A stretch of DNA of 64,000 nt from Kwoniella dejecticola CBS 10117 (GCF_000512565.2 NC_089303.1:248001-312000), one strand, 5' to 3'. Shown: positions 36,838 through 48,271, counted from the first letter of the stretch. Made by a program: numbers and translations. The notes: generated by a model from the sequence alone, not told the origin.

Positions 36838-39800
36838 TTAGGTGCTACCGCTTGGCGAATTAGCATATCGCTCTTTCGCCTGAACACGATGAAAATTTGG
36901 AAATTAGCTTGGTAATCTTCAGTTAAAAGGCAACGATGACAATTGACTCACCATATCCTTGGCTCTTTGTTGGAATCCACCGGGACCAGAGTATTTCCCA
37001 GCTTCAACACCTTTACTAGCTCCCAGCCCCGCGCGATTCTCGAACTGCTGAACGAGGATCGGATCGACTCGTCCTTCTTTCCCTTTTCCTAGACCCGTCC
37101 CAGAGACCCAGCCCATCTTGGCCAATAATTGATTCCCGACATTGCTCTCGTCTTTCCCAGGTTCAGCCCCCGGTGGAGGCGGTGGCGGAGCCGGTGAAGG
37201 AGCTTTGGGCCCTTCGGCAAATTTACGTTTCTTAGCTTGTTCAGCTTGCCACGAGGGTGATTCCTCCGGAAGGGGGATAGAAGGTTGGTTGAAAGCTTCT
37301 CTTCTTTCTGCCGCTCGATCTCGATATTTCGGTACTGACGGATCGTCTTCCGGAGCGGGAACGGAATTGGAAGACGCTATGGCATTCTTACGTTTCATTC
37401 CTGCTTCACGTGCATTACTGTCCGCCAGATTCGTCTGTTGTTTGTGGCATTTCATCAATGCCTAGTTGCGTGATGTCTTCGGATGAGCGCCGACATACCT
37501 TGTGCAAGTCAGATTGCGCGACATGTTTCTTGAGTACTTCTTCGGTCTTAAATTGCCGCTGACACAGCAAACAAGCAACTTTTCCAGTTGTAGCCAGATT
37601 GGAGGTATCGGTGTAGTCGAAATTCTCCGTTGACGTTGAGTCGGTTTGAGGCGACTTGGACGGTCCAGATGCGGCGGACTGTATCTGTTGGTCGTCCACA
37701 CATCAGCAATTTATCGAAATCGGAGCCGAAATGAGGAGGGTGTCTTGGTGAGAGCCAGAGAGACGAGGTCGGAAGGGTTGCAACGAGGTGAAGAAGGGGC
37801 GAAGGAAGAGGGGGGGAAAGGAAAGAGAGAGTGTGTGTGCGGGGCGGCAAGAGGGGGAGAAGAAGGATCAGGAGAGACAGAGGGGGCGACGCGCAGATCG
37901 TGCACTCACACTGGTCTCTCCAAAAGATCTCTTAACGCCTAAAGTCGAATTAACGTCCGATATTCCCTTAGGGGGCGCATTGGTATCTACCGAGATTGGT
38001 TCAGGTGCCGCCAATTCAGATTGCTTGGTATTCCACTTATTTATATTTTTCGCAATCTATAACAACACCAAAATCGGAGAAAAGGCAGACTGTGAGCAAA
38101 CGACTCGACACACTTGACATGAAAGATGTGCGGGCCATTTGCCGACGCCATGTAAAACTTGTTCTTCACCTTCCGACTGGATGATTTGGGCGGTATGATA
38201 TAGACTCCTTTGCCTATTGACCCGTATTTCGCTAATGTCAGTGACCTCCATGGGGCGTAAAATGAGATAATGAAGTACTTCTGGATAAGAGGACAGAATC
38301 TTTTCCCACGAGGTCCTGATCTTCTTCCTCATCCAGCATATTTTTACCGATGATCGGCACCATACCAGCCATTTCATCCCTCTTCTTCCCTTTACCTGGT
38401 CCACCGATCTTTATGGGTTGTACGCCCCCGGTAAGATTGATAGGTGTCATACTCGCTTGAGCTGTCTCGATGCTTTGAGGCGGTGGGACTTGAGCAGGCA
38501 CGCCAGCGAGAGTGCCGAGGAATGACCGATGTTCAGGCGTGAGCTGAATCAAACCATCTTCGCCAATAATCGGTGCGCCTCGGGATATAGTCTCCACTGC
38601 TCCTCCCGCTTGATGCCAATAAGCGCACCATTGGCCTTCCGGCTTATCAAGGGTTTCGCTTGCGATGCCTCCATTCCGCGAAGGTCGCAGGATGAATTCT
38701 CCGCCAAGCGGTCCCGCAGGAATAGGAACGAAGGCTTCCGGATTGGCAAATGAGGGGGCGACCGGTACGTAGTTGATTATCAACCCATTTGGCTGATGCT
38801 GTGGCGCGAGCAGAAAAGGTAGCAGCGCGGCGGCGAGCTATGTCAGTGTACAGTCAGGTCAGCAAGGTCCAACGAGAAAACAGCGGACATTCAAATGGTA
38901 TGATAGCGATGCGACCTGAGTACTCAGACAAAACGTACCTCGGTTGTGGCAAGCTCGATGAAAGCATACCCCCAACTACTCCTGACGTTCCTATCCACAA
39001 TGAGAATGACTCTTACAATCGTACTCTCCGCAGCGATCTCTTTGCCCACTCTGCCCATCATACGAGCGATCTCCTGACTCATTCTCGAAATCAGATCGTC
39101 TGCCGTAGTGCTCGCATCTAATCCACGTAGGAGCAAGACGCGTTTACCCCCTCCAAACGTCCCGATATCTTTCATACCATCATGCGCCGGTCTAACGTAT
39201 TGGGGTTGATGTTGATGCGCTTGCCCGTCATTGCCATGTGCACCGGAAGAAGCTTGTGTTGCTGAGAAGTCGATTTTCACTTTGCGCGGGCTCGAATGGG
39301 AGTATAGAGCTGGCATCAAAACTGCCGGATAACTATAAACCTTCAGTGAGCTAACGTATTCGCTGGAACAAGAGTAGGTCTCTGATAGAAGCTCACTTGA
39401 TATGTATGAATTCCTCAGCACCGTCAAGATCCTTGAATTGAGCGAAACCGAAACACTTGGATTGTCCCGTAATTCGATCTCTGACTATCTTGACACTTTC
39501 CAGTACTGCCTTGTGCTCGGACCGCAGATAACCGGAGAACTGAACGAAGAAGGCAACGATATCAGCTTGATTCGAGACGCATCAAAAGCTTGCAGGTGGA
39601 AAAAAACTCACGTCTTGTTCTGTCAGTTCAGGATCTAAGCCTAGGAAGATGATATCTCGAGCAGGCTCAGAAGGACCTTTACTGCCTCCCCCTCGTTTCG
39701 GACCCGAGGGGTAATCGGAGGCACCGTATTCATCGCCAGCCTATCGAATTCAGATCACAAATCAATGATCTTGCGTCGTTCGACCTGATGATAATGATTA

Positions 39801-40326
39801 GACTCACTGCTAGCTCTTCCACATCTCTGCCTCTTTCCCACTGCGGTTCACTCCTGCCTCCCTGATACTCTCTTCTAGGCCTTATTTCCTCTCTATCAGC
39901 CGCCATACCGGCTGATTCTCTCCTATCATCATACCTATCCCAGTCCCTGTCCCTTTCGTCATAGCCTCTCGGATGTCTAGGTGGGGGTATATACCTCTCT
40001 TCATCATACCTTACTCTCTCGCGCTCATCATACCGCGGTCTATCGTCGTCATATCGTCTGGACGGTGGTGGGTATTCGTCGTCATATCGTCTAGGTGGCG
40101 GCGGATAATCATCATATCCCCCTGATCTCCTAGGTGGCGAGTCATACCGTCTGGTAGGTGGCGGAGGGGACCTTCTAGGCGGATATGGATGCGGGAGTCC
40201 TCGATCATCGTCGTACCGCCTCGGCGGAGGTATATCGCTTCTCATAGGTGAGAGTGGTCTTGAGGGAGAATATCGCCTGGCTCGATATTCCGGCGACCTC
40301 GAGCGAGATCTTGGTCTATATGACAT
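36838..40326 (-). CDS. RBM5/RBM10-like splicing protein (two RRMs, C2H2 finger, G-patch)
   Basis: The ATG at 40326 opens MSYRPRSRSRSPEYRARRYS, an RS/RY/PP-rich head of about 150 residues with repeated PPRRYDD units. RRM1 follows: IIFLGLDPELTEQD (RNP2) and SKCFGFAQFKD (RNP1), at about 39700-39440. A second, longer RRM begins KRVLLLRGLDAST and has SSWGYAFIELAT (39150-38940), then a spliced part with INYVPVAPSFANPEAFVPIP. Further on are a C2H2 finger, CLLCQRQFKTEEVLKKHVAQ (37570-37500), a Pro-rich stretch and the G-patch GNQLLAKMGWVSGTGLGKGK (37140-37070). The last intron joins QQRAKDM to AKERYANSPSGST with TAA at 36838-36840. Without that splice the frame would end FNS-like at 36919; the G-patch family tail favours splicing. 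RBM5/10 proteins regulate early spliceosome assembly and alternative splicing in the nucleus. I see no OCRE repeat. Confidence 0.75.
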
Positions 40327-40703
40327 CGTGAGAGTAATTCGATGTCATCCAAAACGCTTTTTCCGTACGTATAATTGGTAATCTAGATGCTGAGTTGTTC
40401 AATGGCTTCGAAATGCGAGATACAAAGGTGGAATCCATCTTTTATGCTTGACATCGTTCGGACTCAGCGTGATGGACTCAATCAATGACGTGGCGTTTTC
40501 GCAGCTGTTTGCCACGTGCTGATCGGGCTGTTATCAATCCTATCTCCGAGCGGGATCAAAATGGGTTGTCGCTTCAGCTTGAGCTTCGAAAGCCAATTAC
40601 CTCCAAGTGGATCATCAGCACTTGTCTATGACAACACAATAACAATCTTACCTTACCTTGACTTGACTTGACATCTACAGCGAGACAGACAAACATAGTC
40701 AAG
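40327..40703. promoter_or_regulatory. Divergent promoter with E-box, RBM5-like / NDUFB4
   Basis: 377 bases between head-to-head ATGs. TGACGTGG lies at 40486-40493 and CACGTG (within GCCACGTGC) at 40513-40518, so two ACGTG cores sit about 25 bases apart. A CTTACCTTACCTTGACTTGACTTGAC repeat at about 40650-40675 just precedes the NDUFB4 ATG and is probably leader sequence. Confidence 0.5.
40486..40518. promoter_or_regulatory. Paired ACGTG elements
   Basis: TGACGTGG at 40486-40493 and CACGTG at 40513-40518 in the RBM5-like/NDUFB4 divergent promoter, about 190 bases from each ATG. Confidence 0.45.
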
Positions 40704-41335
40704 ATGGCAGGCGGACACGGTGGATTCGGTGAGCTGACTGTTTCTCGAAAAGATGCAGAGTAGCTGACGCTGACGTTGCAATCGATAACAGAACCAGTAA
40801 AGGTATCTATTCATCCATGTCCTATCGGCATTCCATTCGAAAGACCTTGACATCTTACAATGTGTACTGACTTTCATTTATCCATTTTGGGATCCAGCTC
40901 GACCCGGCAATCGAACGATGGGCATCGATGGTAAGCTACAAGTCACTCAGCGTTCCTACTATTTCTTCCGTGATTGTGGATTCACTGTAAGCTGAATTGT
41001 GTCTGTAATTGGTGGTCGCAGCGAGAAAACGTATTCCAACATTTCAAATTCACCAGGCGAGCAACTAGACAAGTGTTCACATGGGGTTTCGTCGTTCCTG
41101 CTCTGATAGCTACTATCGCAGTGACATATGACGTGAGTCAGGTTCTTCTAATCCACCCAAACTCCACCCAAGATCATACAATATCGACACTCTTGTTTTC
41201 TGGGTCCTGCGTCAACTGTTAGAGTATATGTGATTCCCGCAGAACAAATACGATTGGGCAGGAAAGCAAAAGGGATCATCGTTGTTGAAAGGTACACCCG
41301 CCAAACCACAAGCACAACCAGCATCAGAAGAGTAG
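40704..41335 (+). CDS. NDUFB4: Mitochondrial complex I subunit, NDUFB4/B15-like
   Basis: Five exons, 40704-40728, 40792-40802, 40898-40930, 41022-41132 and 41243-41335, sum to 273 bases (90 residues) with no frame conflict. The protein begins MAGGHGGFEPVKLDPAIERW, then SMRENVFQHFKFTRRATRQV and a single membrane segment, FTWGFVVPALIATIAVTYD. It ends in a short matrix- or intermembrane-facing tail rich in Lys, Pro and Ala. Start (MAGGHG), LDPAIERW and one membrane span match the fungal B15/NDUFB4 family of accessory subunits in the proton-pumping arm of NADH:ubiquinone oxidoreductase. Exon 2 is only 11 bases long (see findings). Confidence 0.75.
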
Positions 41336-41480
41336 CCGAGTACTAGACGAGAAGAGGAGTAGAGGAGCAGACATCATATCCGAAAACCCTCATGTATTTG
41401 TATGATTTACGCTGGACCAGTCAGAGCATGGTATACAACGGCTTTCCTCATACTGGCTATAAATGACTGATTAATCTGAA

Positions 41481-44400
41481 TCACCATATCCTCTTAACCA
41501 TCGTCCATCGTTCTACTTCTTCCAATCTCCATTTCTTACCCTTTTTCCCGCCCTTCTCTTCTCCAACCTTCTCAGACCCGGATTTCGCTTTTTCTGCACC
41601 TACATCGCTTAGCCTGTCGATCCCGATCCCATTCTGTTTTGTACTGTTCAGCAACACGCCTTTCCCCAATACAAATGGCGTGTTCGGCGCTTTCGTCGAA
41701 GCGGGAGAGGGATACGCCGGTAGATCGTCGTTTGGATGCGACAAATACCGTCTGGTTTCCTTGTTGTATTCCTAAAGGCTTGAATCAGCTACAGCTCAAC
41801 AATTCAAGAGATGGATAGCTGACGGTCTCTTCTTTGCTTTCGCCCACTGCTGATCTACCAAAATCATTGACTTTATCTTCTGCCTCCCTTTCATCCATGC
41901 CTTCCTGCCTCATAGCTGAGAAACTGAGCAGCGCAAGACCCAAGATGACTTTGAGGAAAACCAAGCTATTCAGTGCCCATCATCAGCTCTTTGCGCATTG
42001 TCCGAAGAGAACTTTGTGATGAACATCTGACATACCAGCCCCAAGCGCACAATCCTACTCCCGTCCAGCTGATCCACTTCACCACCGTCCAAGCCCATTC
42101 TTCAGCCGTGAAGTCCGCCAGGGACTCGTCGGAGTGCGAAGACGTAGATAACATCCCGATCGCCTGCGCTGCCACCCTAAGCACGAGGCAAGCAAGCGGA
42201 ATCGAGGCGAAGCCAAGTCTACGCGCTACAAGGGGCGACTGATCGAGAAGGACTTGATGCTAACATAACCAATGGGAATTCAGTCAGTCAAGTGCATGAG
42301 TTGATATCAGCAGTGACGCGTCATCTTACATTTCGTCCTCTTCGCCTACTTCTTCCGTTCGCAACCGTTCCAGCTAACAGAACATCTTTGGCTAAGACAT
42401 CGGTGAATCGCTCATATACTGACGCTCGAACATGGTTGAATTTAGTAATGAACGCATGTTTGAGCCAATCGACTATCATCTCCGAGACGATGACAAATAG
42501 AACGGGCTACAATCAGAACGTCAACCGTCAGCTGATTTCAGTGTAAAGAACCAACGCTTAACCTAGCTTACCGATAATATCGAGTCTACCAAATTCTTCC
42601 CCCTTATGAAGCTCTTCGGGAGGAAAGCGATCTCCGAACCTGCCATTTCAATCATGTTCCGCAGAGCGATCACCGAGAGCATAAGAGATAGCTGGAATCT
42701 TTCGACGATATCTACATTTATCATGTATCATGTATCGTGAGCGTAAGCCCTGCTCGACAGTTTACGAAGAATAGTCAGAGGAGCTTACCTGCACACATGA
42801 TCTGGAACAAGTTCTCTTTTTCGAATTTCTTGAATACAGCTAGCAAAGTCAACGTGAGCTCTATACTATATCACCAATCTCGAGTATGATAGGTCAACTC
42901 ACATCCTTTGATTTCGACGAACTGATTACTGATCAAAAGGGAAAGCAGGGTATAGTCATACGAATTGATCGCGACGTTCAGCGAAACAAGCATGTAAAAG
43001 AAGATGAGTGTATGAGCCACTGGAGCAGACCTCAAATCAGCTGAAAGGCCCGCCAAGCAAGCCGATCGGGGACAAGAAGCATCGAGATGACTTACGTACG
43101 TAGCCCAAGGACAGGGCAAAGAAGAACACAGGTCTAGCTTGTTGTCTCTTTCTGCCTTTCCCGCTCTTCCTTATACTGGGTGCCAAAGTCTCCCTAGCGA
43201 ACAGTGTATCAAGGACATCTTGACCAAAAGCACAACAAAGCCTATCCGCGATCTAATGCTCATCTCACATATCAGCTCTTTTGATTAACCTGGACTTAAC
43301 AGGGTACTTAGCAAGCTGACTCACTTCCAAAGCGTTGAAAATAACGTATAGCTTGATTGTATCCTGCCCTCTGACTGAATGGTACATCTTGCTCGAATCC
43401 GTGGCGCCAAGCAGTATGCTGGCGGGTATCAGAAGAAGAAGCATGCGGAGTATCGAGTGTTGATGGGCCAACGGGATAGGCCACCATTCTTTCCTTTTGA
43501 TCGCGTTCGAGAGTATTCGGGTCAGCGCAAAAGCCGATCTGATAGGTAAGACCGTGAAGTTGTATAAGAAACCATCTAGGCACAGGAGAGCACCAAACAA
43601 GGTCGTCTTCTCCACAGCCAGAGGCACAGCAAGGAAATTTGCTATCCTTTCCCTGTCGCATGGAGGTCTTGATCAGTTGCGGCTTGCCTTTAGGAGGACG
43701 AGGAGGCGTCTAACAACTGACCATTTTCCATCTACCAGCCAACCATCCCATTCTTCGGCACCCATCTCATCTTTCAGCAAATCCCATATACCAGAAATTT
43801 CAATCTTGCCCTCTTCGTTTAAACCTTTGAACTGATCGAAAGTTGTATGGGATGGCGAGGCAGCTTCATCTGGTTCAGGCGAAGACAGCCTTATCTCCCC
43901 ATCACTCCGATGATTCTCGTGTTCGGTGATGGTGGGTCTCCTTGATCTCGCAGGCCAAAACTCTTCTTCATCTTCTACTCGCACGTTTGCAGCTGCATCA
44001 TTGAGTCTATTCATTACCGAATCTAGCTCGTTTATACCTAATCCCTTCTTCTGAGGTGGAGGTACGGTGAACCCAAACTCCCTTTCTCCTCTTGGAGAAG
44101 GCGGTAAAGACGAATACGCGGTCCCCTTCAGATCGTCTGAGGAAAGGTCGAATACCTCTAAAGTGGATGTATGTATTCCGTTGGGTATATCAGCCAGGCG
44201 AGGAGGTATGTGCTTTAGCTTCGAAGACTTTCGAGAGTTCACAGGAGGACGTGCGAGAAATGATGAAGATTGATTGGAAGGTAAGACTGGTCGTTGGACA
44301 AGGATGTCTTCTAGCGTATTCGCCTATAGTATTCCACATCAGCTGCATCCACTGATATCGTTTCAGGTCTATCGGCTCACCTCAATCTCTCTTGCACTTT

Positions 44401-44539
44401 CCTCTTGGTCTTCATCCTGAGCTTCAAACGAGGAATCATCCGCTAGACTCGCATACCTATTTGAGGGTTGTCGTTGGTGGATCCATCTTGGACGAGAAGG
44501 CCCAGCTTCAGCAAAGCTATAGCCGTTTCCTTCGATCAT
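41481..44539 (-). CDS. TAPT1/Emp65-family ER membrane protein
   Basis: The ATG at 44539 opens MIEGNGYSFAEAGPSRPRW. An N-terminal disordered part of about 200 residues follows (44240-43730), ending IWDLLKDEMGAEEWDGW. After an intron comes the family signature RIANFLAVPLAVEKTTLFGA and CLDGFLYNFTVLPIRSAFAL. Membrane helices and conserved segments follow: MLLLLIPASILLG, MYHSVRGQDTIKLYVIFNAL, ADRLCCAFGQDVLD, LIFFYMLVSLNVAINSYDYT, LLISNQFVEIKGCVFKKFEK and VSEMIVDWLKHAFITKFNHV. These match TAPT1 (human), Emp65 (yeast). The C-terminus is charged and ends MVKRIW with the stop at 41481. Family members are ER membrane proteins; yeast Emp65 works with Slp1 in protecting soluble ER proteins, and human TAPT1 affects cilia. 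About eight introns. Confidence 0.85.
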
Positions 44540-44797
44540 CGCTGCGAATAAGCTGTGTCTGTGTCCACTGGAGAGCAGACAAGAGAAGAAAGGAGGTAGA
44601 GCGGAAGAAGAACATTGAAATTCCACTCTTCCAGTGGTCAACATTATTTGTGTACGTGCTCGTCATCATTTGTCTGTTCGGCGATTTCCGACGGAGTTTG
44701 CGCTCCTGAACACGTCAATATACTCGTGCTTTTCCAATTGCCCATCTTCTTATCTATTTATCTAAGTGGATGTATCAGTACAGCTGGACAGGATGAT
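44540..44797. promoter_or_regulatory. Short divergent promoter, TAPT1/Emp65 and GPI2
   Basis: Only 258 bases separate the two ATGs, so the two ER membrane-protein genes probably share one promoter. It contains ACACGTCA at about 44708-44715 but no CACGTG. A purine-rich run (AAGAGAAGAAAGGAGG) at about 44581-44596 lies close to the TAPT1 start. Confidence 0.45.
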
Positions 44798-46258
44798 ATG
44801 ACCCCTACTCCACTCCTTTCTTCCCCTCTCCCTCCGCTCAATCTACCAAGTCCTCCGGCTACTTCTGAAGGTTATGCGGACGCGAAGCAAGTGAAATGGG
44901 AAAAGGTCTTATGGCGTCGACAACCTTTTCCAGACAACTACGTCCCGCCAAACTTCCTGGCTGAGCTAGACGATCTACGTGAGTCTCTGCTCAAATTCTC
45001 AGCCAGCTGCTTGTCGAGTGTAGTGTAGCCCTTCGTACACAGCTGACGGTACGAATCTAACAGCCCCTCGACCGGTGCCCAGTCTGACTCCCCTATTATT
45101 CGCGGCTCTGCCCATTTCCTTGCATCTCTCAATCATCGCTCTCTTCTTAGCGGTATTCTACGCTTTACTAGAAGGAAACGTGACCCCAGAGGAAGTAGGC
45201 TGGAAATGCGTCATCTTCGGTCTGAGCGGATGGGGTATACATAAATGGGGATGGGGTATACATCGTCAACCTAAGGAAGGTCAGTTGCCTAACTGTGATG
45301 CTTCATAGCTTGAATGGACGAATGGACAAGCTGTCTACTGACTCAGACACCTGAAAATATACAGCATCAATCATACCTGCTCCAACACCGCTTCGATCCC
45401 TTATTCTACCTCCATTACTACTAAGCCTCGTCAGTCCTGTTCTTGGAACCCTTACGTCCGCTACTACGAGCGACAGTATCTGGCCTTTGGCCGGTGGACT
45501 CGGATTCGTGCATCTCCTTTTGGCGGATTTCCGAACGGGCGAAGATCAGCGTGTAAAGCGAAGGAGAGAGAAGGCACAACGGATGAGGAAGACTCATAAG
45601 CGTCAAGGAAGCACCGGGTTGATCGAAGTCGAAGAAGGTGAAGAGAAAAGGTGAGGCTCCAGTTACACACATCAGCTTCATGAAACGTGGCGAAGGCCTC
45701 TCAAGCTGATCCGGTGGGATTCTTTAAAGTCTCTCTTCCTCCTTATCCCTCACATCAGCTTTGTCAGCGTCTGTTGTACTCGCCTCACGATTGCCTTCGA
45801 CTTCTCACGTATTCTCCTTGGTCTTACTTGCTGTATTGCTTTTCGCTGGGTGGCCACCGATCGCCAAAGGTGTACGAGTGAGTGATGCTTCTCACTTCAC
45901 GACTACAGACCTCACTGCACTGCATAGCTCCGATTGTCGTAACAACAAGCTGATGATTGATAAACTTGAACGTCTTCAGGAAGCCGGGAAGTCCTTCTCA
46001 TTGCTCTTGACCTTTTCTATGGCGATGCTGTCAATATCCCTATTTCCCCATAAGATCGGATCAACACCGAGCTATAAGATGCGAGGCATCGACGTCATCC
46101 CTACTGCACCCACAGTGATTTTCCTTGTCGCTCTAACTTTGGCAAATGTCGTTGGGCCATTGATGCTTCTGTACGCATGGAGATGGAAGACTAGGCGAGG
46201 CGGTGGGTGGGACGTAGCTGTTGTTAAGCTTAGAAAAGGCAATCGCGTGTCTCAATGA
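44798..46258 (+). CDS. GPI2: GPI-GlcNAc transferase subunit Gpi2/PIG-C
   Basis: The ATG at 44798 opens MTPTPLLSSPLPPLNLPSPP, then KWEKVLWRRQPFPDNYVPPN and FLAELDDL, the highly conserved Gpi2/PIG-C N-terminal signature. After an intron at 44979 there follow PRPVPSLTPLLFAALPISLH and several membrane helices: LHLSIIALFLAVFYALLEGN, VIFGLSGWGIHKWGW, SLILPPLLLSLVSPVLGTL and WPLAGGLGFVHLLLADF. A basic loop (QRVKRRREKAQRMRKTHK) is followed by SVVLASRLPSTSHVFSLVLL, LLTFSMAMLSISLFP and FLVALTLANVVGPLMLLYAW, with the stop at 46256-46258. Gpi2 is an ER membrane subunit of the enzyme that makes GlcNAc-PI, the first step of GPI-anchor synthesis. Longer frames upstream of this ATG lack conserved text and are probably leader. 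Confidence 0.9.
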
Positions 46259-46538
46259 TGATGCCATAGACCACATAGACGAAACCCATGAGATTAAGTA
46301 TGTATTCAATGGAAATGGAAAAATTAGTTGCAGAGGGGTGACTGTGTGATTATGCATGTACAACGCAACGCCCTTGGGCAGCTAATGAGGTCGTATCTGT
46401 ATCTAATGATGATGATGAATTTCCAGTCGTCTTATTTTACGGGTTCACCTTGTTTCCTTGCTCCCATTTCTGATCTCCATCCCCTTTCAGCTGACCTCAC
46501 TTTCAAATGTTCGATTCGAATTCGGCCCTCATATCCCT

Positions 46539-46873
46539 CTACACCTTGAACCCATACCCTCGCATACATGCTTTATGAGCCTCGATAAACTCCCTGCAAT
46601 TCACATCGCCGTCACCAGCAGGAGATTTGAGGAAACAATCATCCCTCTTCGACTTCGTTTCCGGGCAAGCACAGCATCTATCCATCGTATCCCGATCAGC
46701 TAATGCGATTGACGACGATGAAGACCATTTCATGTCAGCTGTTGGGCAGGAAAGAAAGATACTAACGGTTTCAGGCCCTGGGGATTCAGCGGGTTGACAG
46801 CTTTGGCTGATGTGTCCGGGGTATTCGATCGGGATGAGACAGGTGTGATCTCGCAGCTTTCACTACTGCTCAT
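46539..46873 (-). CDS. COX17: Cytochrome c oxidase copper chaperone Cox17
   Basis: Two exons, 46873-46767 and 46677-46539, sum to 246 bases (81 residues). The start MSSSESCEITPVSSRSN leads to NPLNPQGLKP, spliced to CCACPETKSKRDDCFLKSPA, then DVNCREFIEAHKACMRGYGF. This holds the adjacent CC copper-binding pair and the twin CX9C disulphide cysteines of Cox17. The intron contains a branch-like AGCTGAC (reverse complement at 46734-46740). Cox17 carries copper in the intermembrane space to Sco1 and Cox11 for cytochrome oxidase assembly. The N-terminus is longer than in human Cox17. An in-frame extension upstream of the chosen ATG exists but lacks family likeness. Confidence 0.9.
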
Positions 46874-47518
46874 GGCATTCGCATCAGCTTGATTCTTGTT
46901 CTTTGCCACTGTCTGATCTTCAATAATCAAGCGATGGTGCATGTTGACTCACGATGAACCGAGCAACGACATGCTTCAGCTTTCTCCCTACTGTATTTCT
47001 GCGTCTCTGAGGGTTCTCCAAGTGAAGCTTGTGAGTGTTGTCTGGTAGAGCAGTTCTTCGATGATCTCTTATATTGCGATGATGATCAAGCACGAATAAA
47101 GTCAAAATACAAATCCCACTCACTCGCAATAACAACTTTCCAAGCGGATGTACCCGATACCTTGAATGCGTTGCTCAGATAAGAATCAATCATTGGATGT
47201 TCGGTCCGAGTAATCTTATGACGCGCGGAATTCAGATGACAAAAAAGGCGATCAGGGCGAGATGGAAAAGATAATCATACGAATAATCATACTCGACTCA
47301 TGTTTAGCTTATCTCTTCTCTTCTTTTGTTCCTCCTTGCTTTTCACCATCAATCAAGGTCATAAGGGCTGGGAGGCTTTCAACAAGCTCAGCAACGATCA
47401 GATCCTCACTCTCGCCAGGTCAAGCAGAACCGTCCTCACGTACAAGGGTATAAGGACGAAACGACGATATTGACCAAGATAACGCTCGAGCATCTTCCCC
47501 ATCCAAGCACGCGATACG
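46874..47518. promoter_or_regulatory. Divergent promoter region, COX17 and ETFRF1
   Basis: 645 bases between two head-to-head genes for mitochondrial proteins. No CACGTG is present; an AATAATCATACGAATAATCATAC duplication lies at about 47271-47291. A minus-strand frame at 46920-47135 looks non-coding. Confidence 0.4.
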
Positions 47519-48271
47519 ATGTCCTCCCTTACTCCCCTTCGACCGCTCTCCTTAGCTCTGAAGCAATCTTATCGGGGCTATGCATCAGTACTGAACACAC
47601 CAACGGAAAGCGCTAAAGAGCTGCCATTGAGATTACAAGCTGTCAAGCTGTATAAAGAGGTATGTCCTGTTATCTCACATCAGCTGAGCATTTAATTACA
47701 GATTGTAACGATGCTTGGAAGCTGATATCTACGACTTCCTACCAGTTACATCGTCTAGGAAGGGACTAGTAAGTGATCTACTATCGGATCAGCTTCCCCA
47801 TCTTTGTGGATTGTAAAGGTATACAAGCTGATGTGATAATGGGTTGACTTATTTAGCCCCGATCCGAAATACGATTTCAACAAGCGACTCAGACGTGCCT
47901 TCGAGAGTGAGTATCTCTCATTCTACAAATACTCGAGTTACCTCTTTTCATCAGCCACACCATTCTATCTGCGGTAGCTATGTCACCGAACTGATAAGGG
48001 AAAGAAGCTGACGAATCCTGGACTTATCACCCAATCGCAGAGAACTCCAAAGTCACTGATCCAGAACAACTCAAGAAACAGCTCGAACTAGGCGAACACA
48101 TCAAGAAAGGTTAGCTTTTTTCCGTGTCCCACCAGTACCAGAATGTTTTGAAGCGCTTCAGCTGACTCTGTGATAATCTGATCCGATAATGTAGAAGTCC
48201 TCGCTCTCATCTCACTCAAGAAGTTCAGGCATCTTCGAAGGAGTTATCACGCTAATGAAGGACCTCGATGA
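47519..48271 (+). CDS. LYR-motif mitochondrial protein, ETFRF1/LYRM5-like
   Basis: Five exons, 47519-47659, 47746-47768, 47857-47906, 48041-48109 and 48195-48271, sum to 360 bases (119 residues). The N-terminus MSSLTPLRPLSLALKQSYRG lacks acidic residues and looks like a presequence. The LYR-type core is LRLQAVKLYKELHRLGRDYP, with LYK in the LYR position, then YDFNKRLRRAFEKN, TDPEQLKKQLELGEHIKKE and LISLKKFRHLRRSY. The order and the LGRDYP segment match ETFRF1/LYRM5, which binds and deactivates the electron-transfer flavoprotein by displacing FAD. The human protein has about 90 residues, so the extra length here is the presequence. All four introns carry AGCTGA with a following base (see findings). 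Confidence 0.8.

Noticed and set aside
37142..37465. 107-residue plus-strand frame with a poly-Gly stretch
   Set aside because: It is antisense to the Pro-rich stretch and G-patch exon of the RBM5-like gene.
46920..47135. 71-residue minus-strand frame upstream of COX17
   Set aside because: It lies in the COX17/ETFRF1 promoter, lacks family likeness and does not splice in frame to Cox17.
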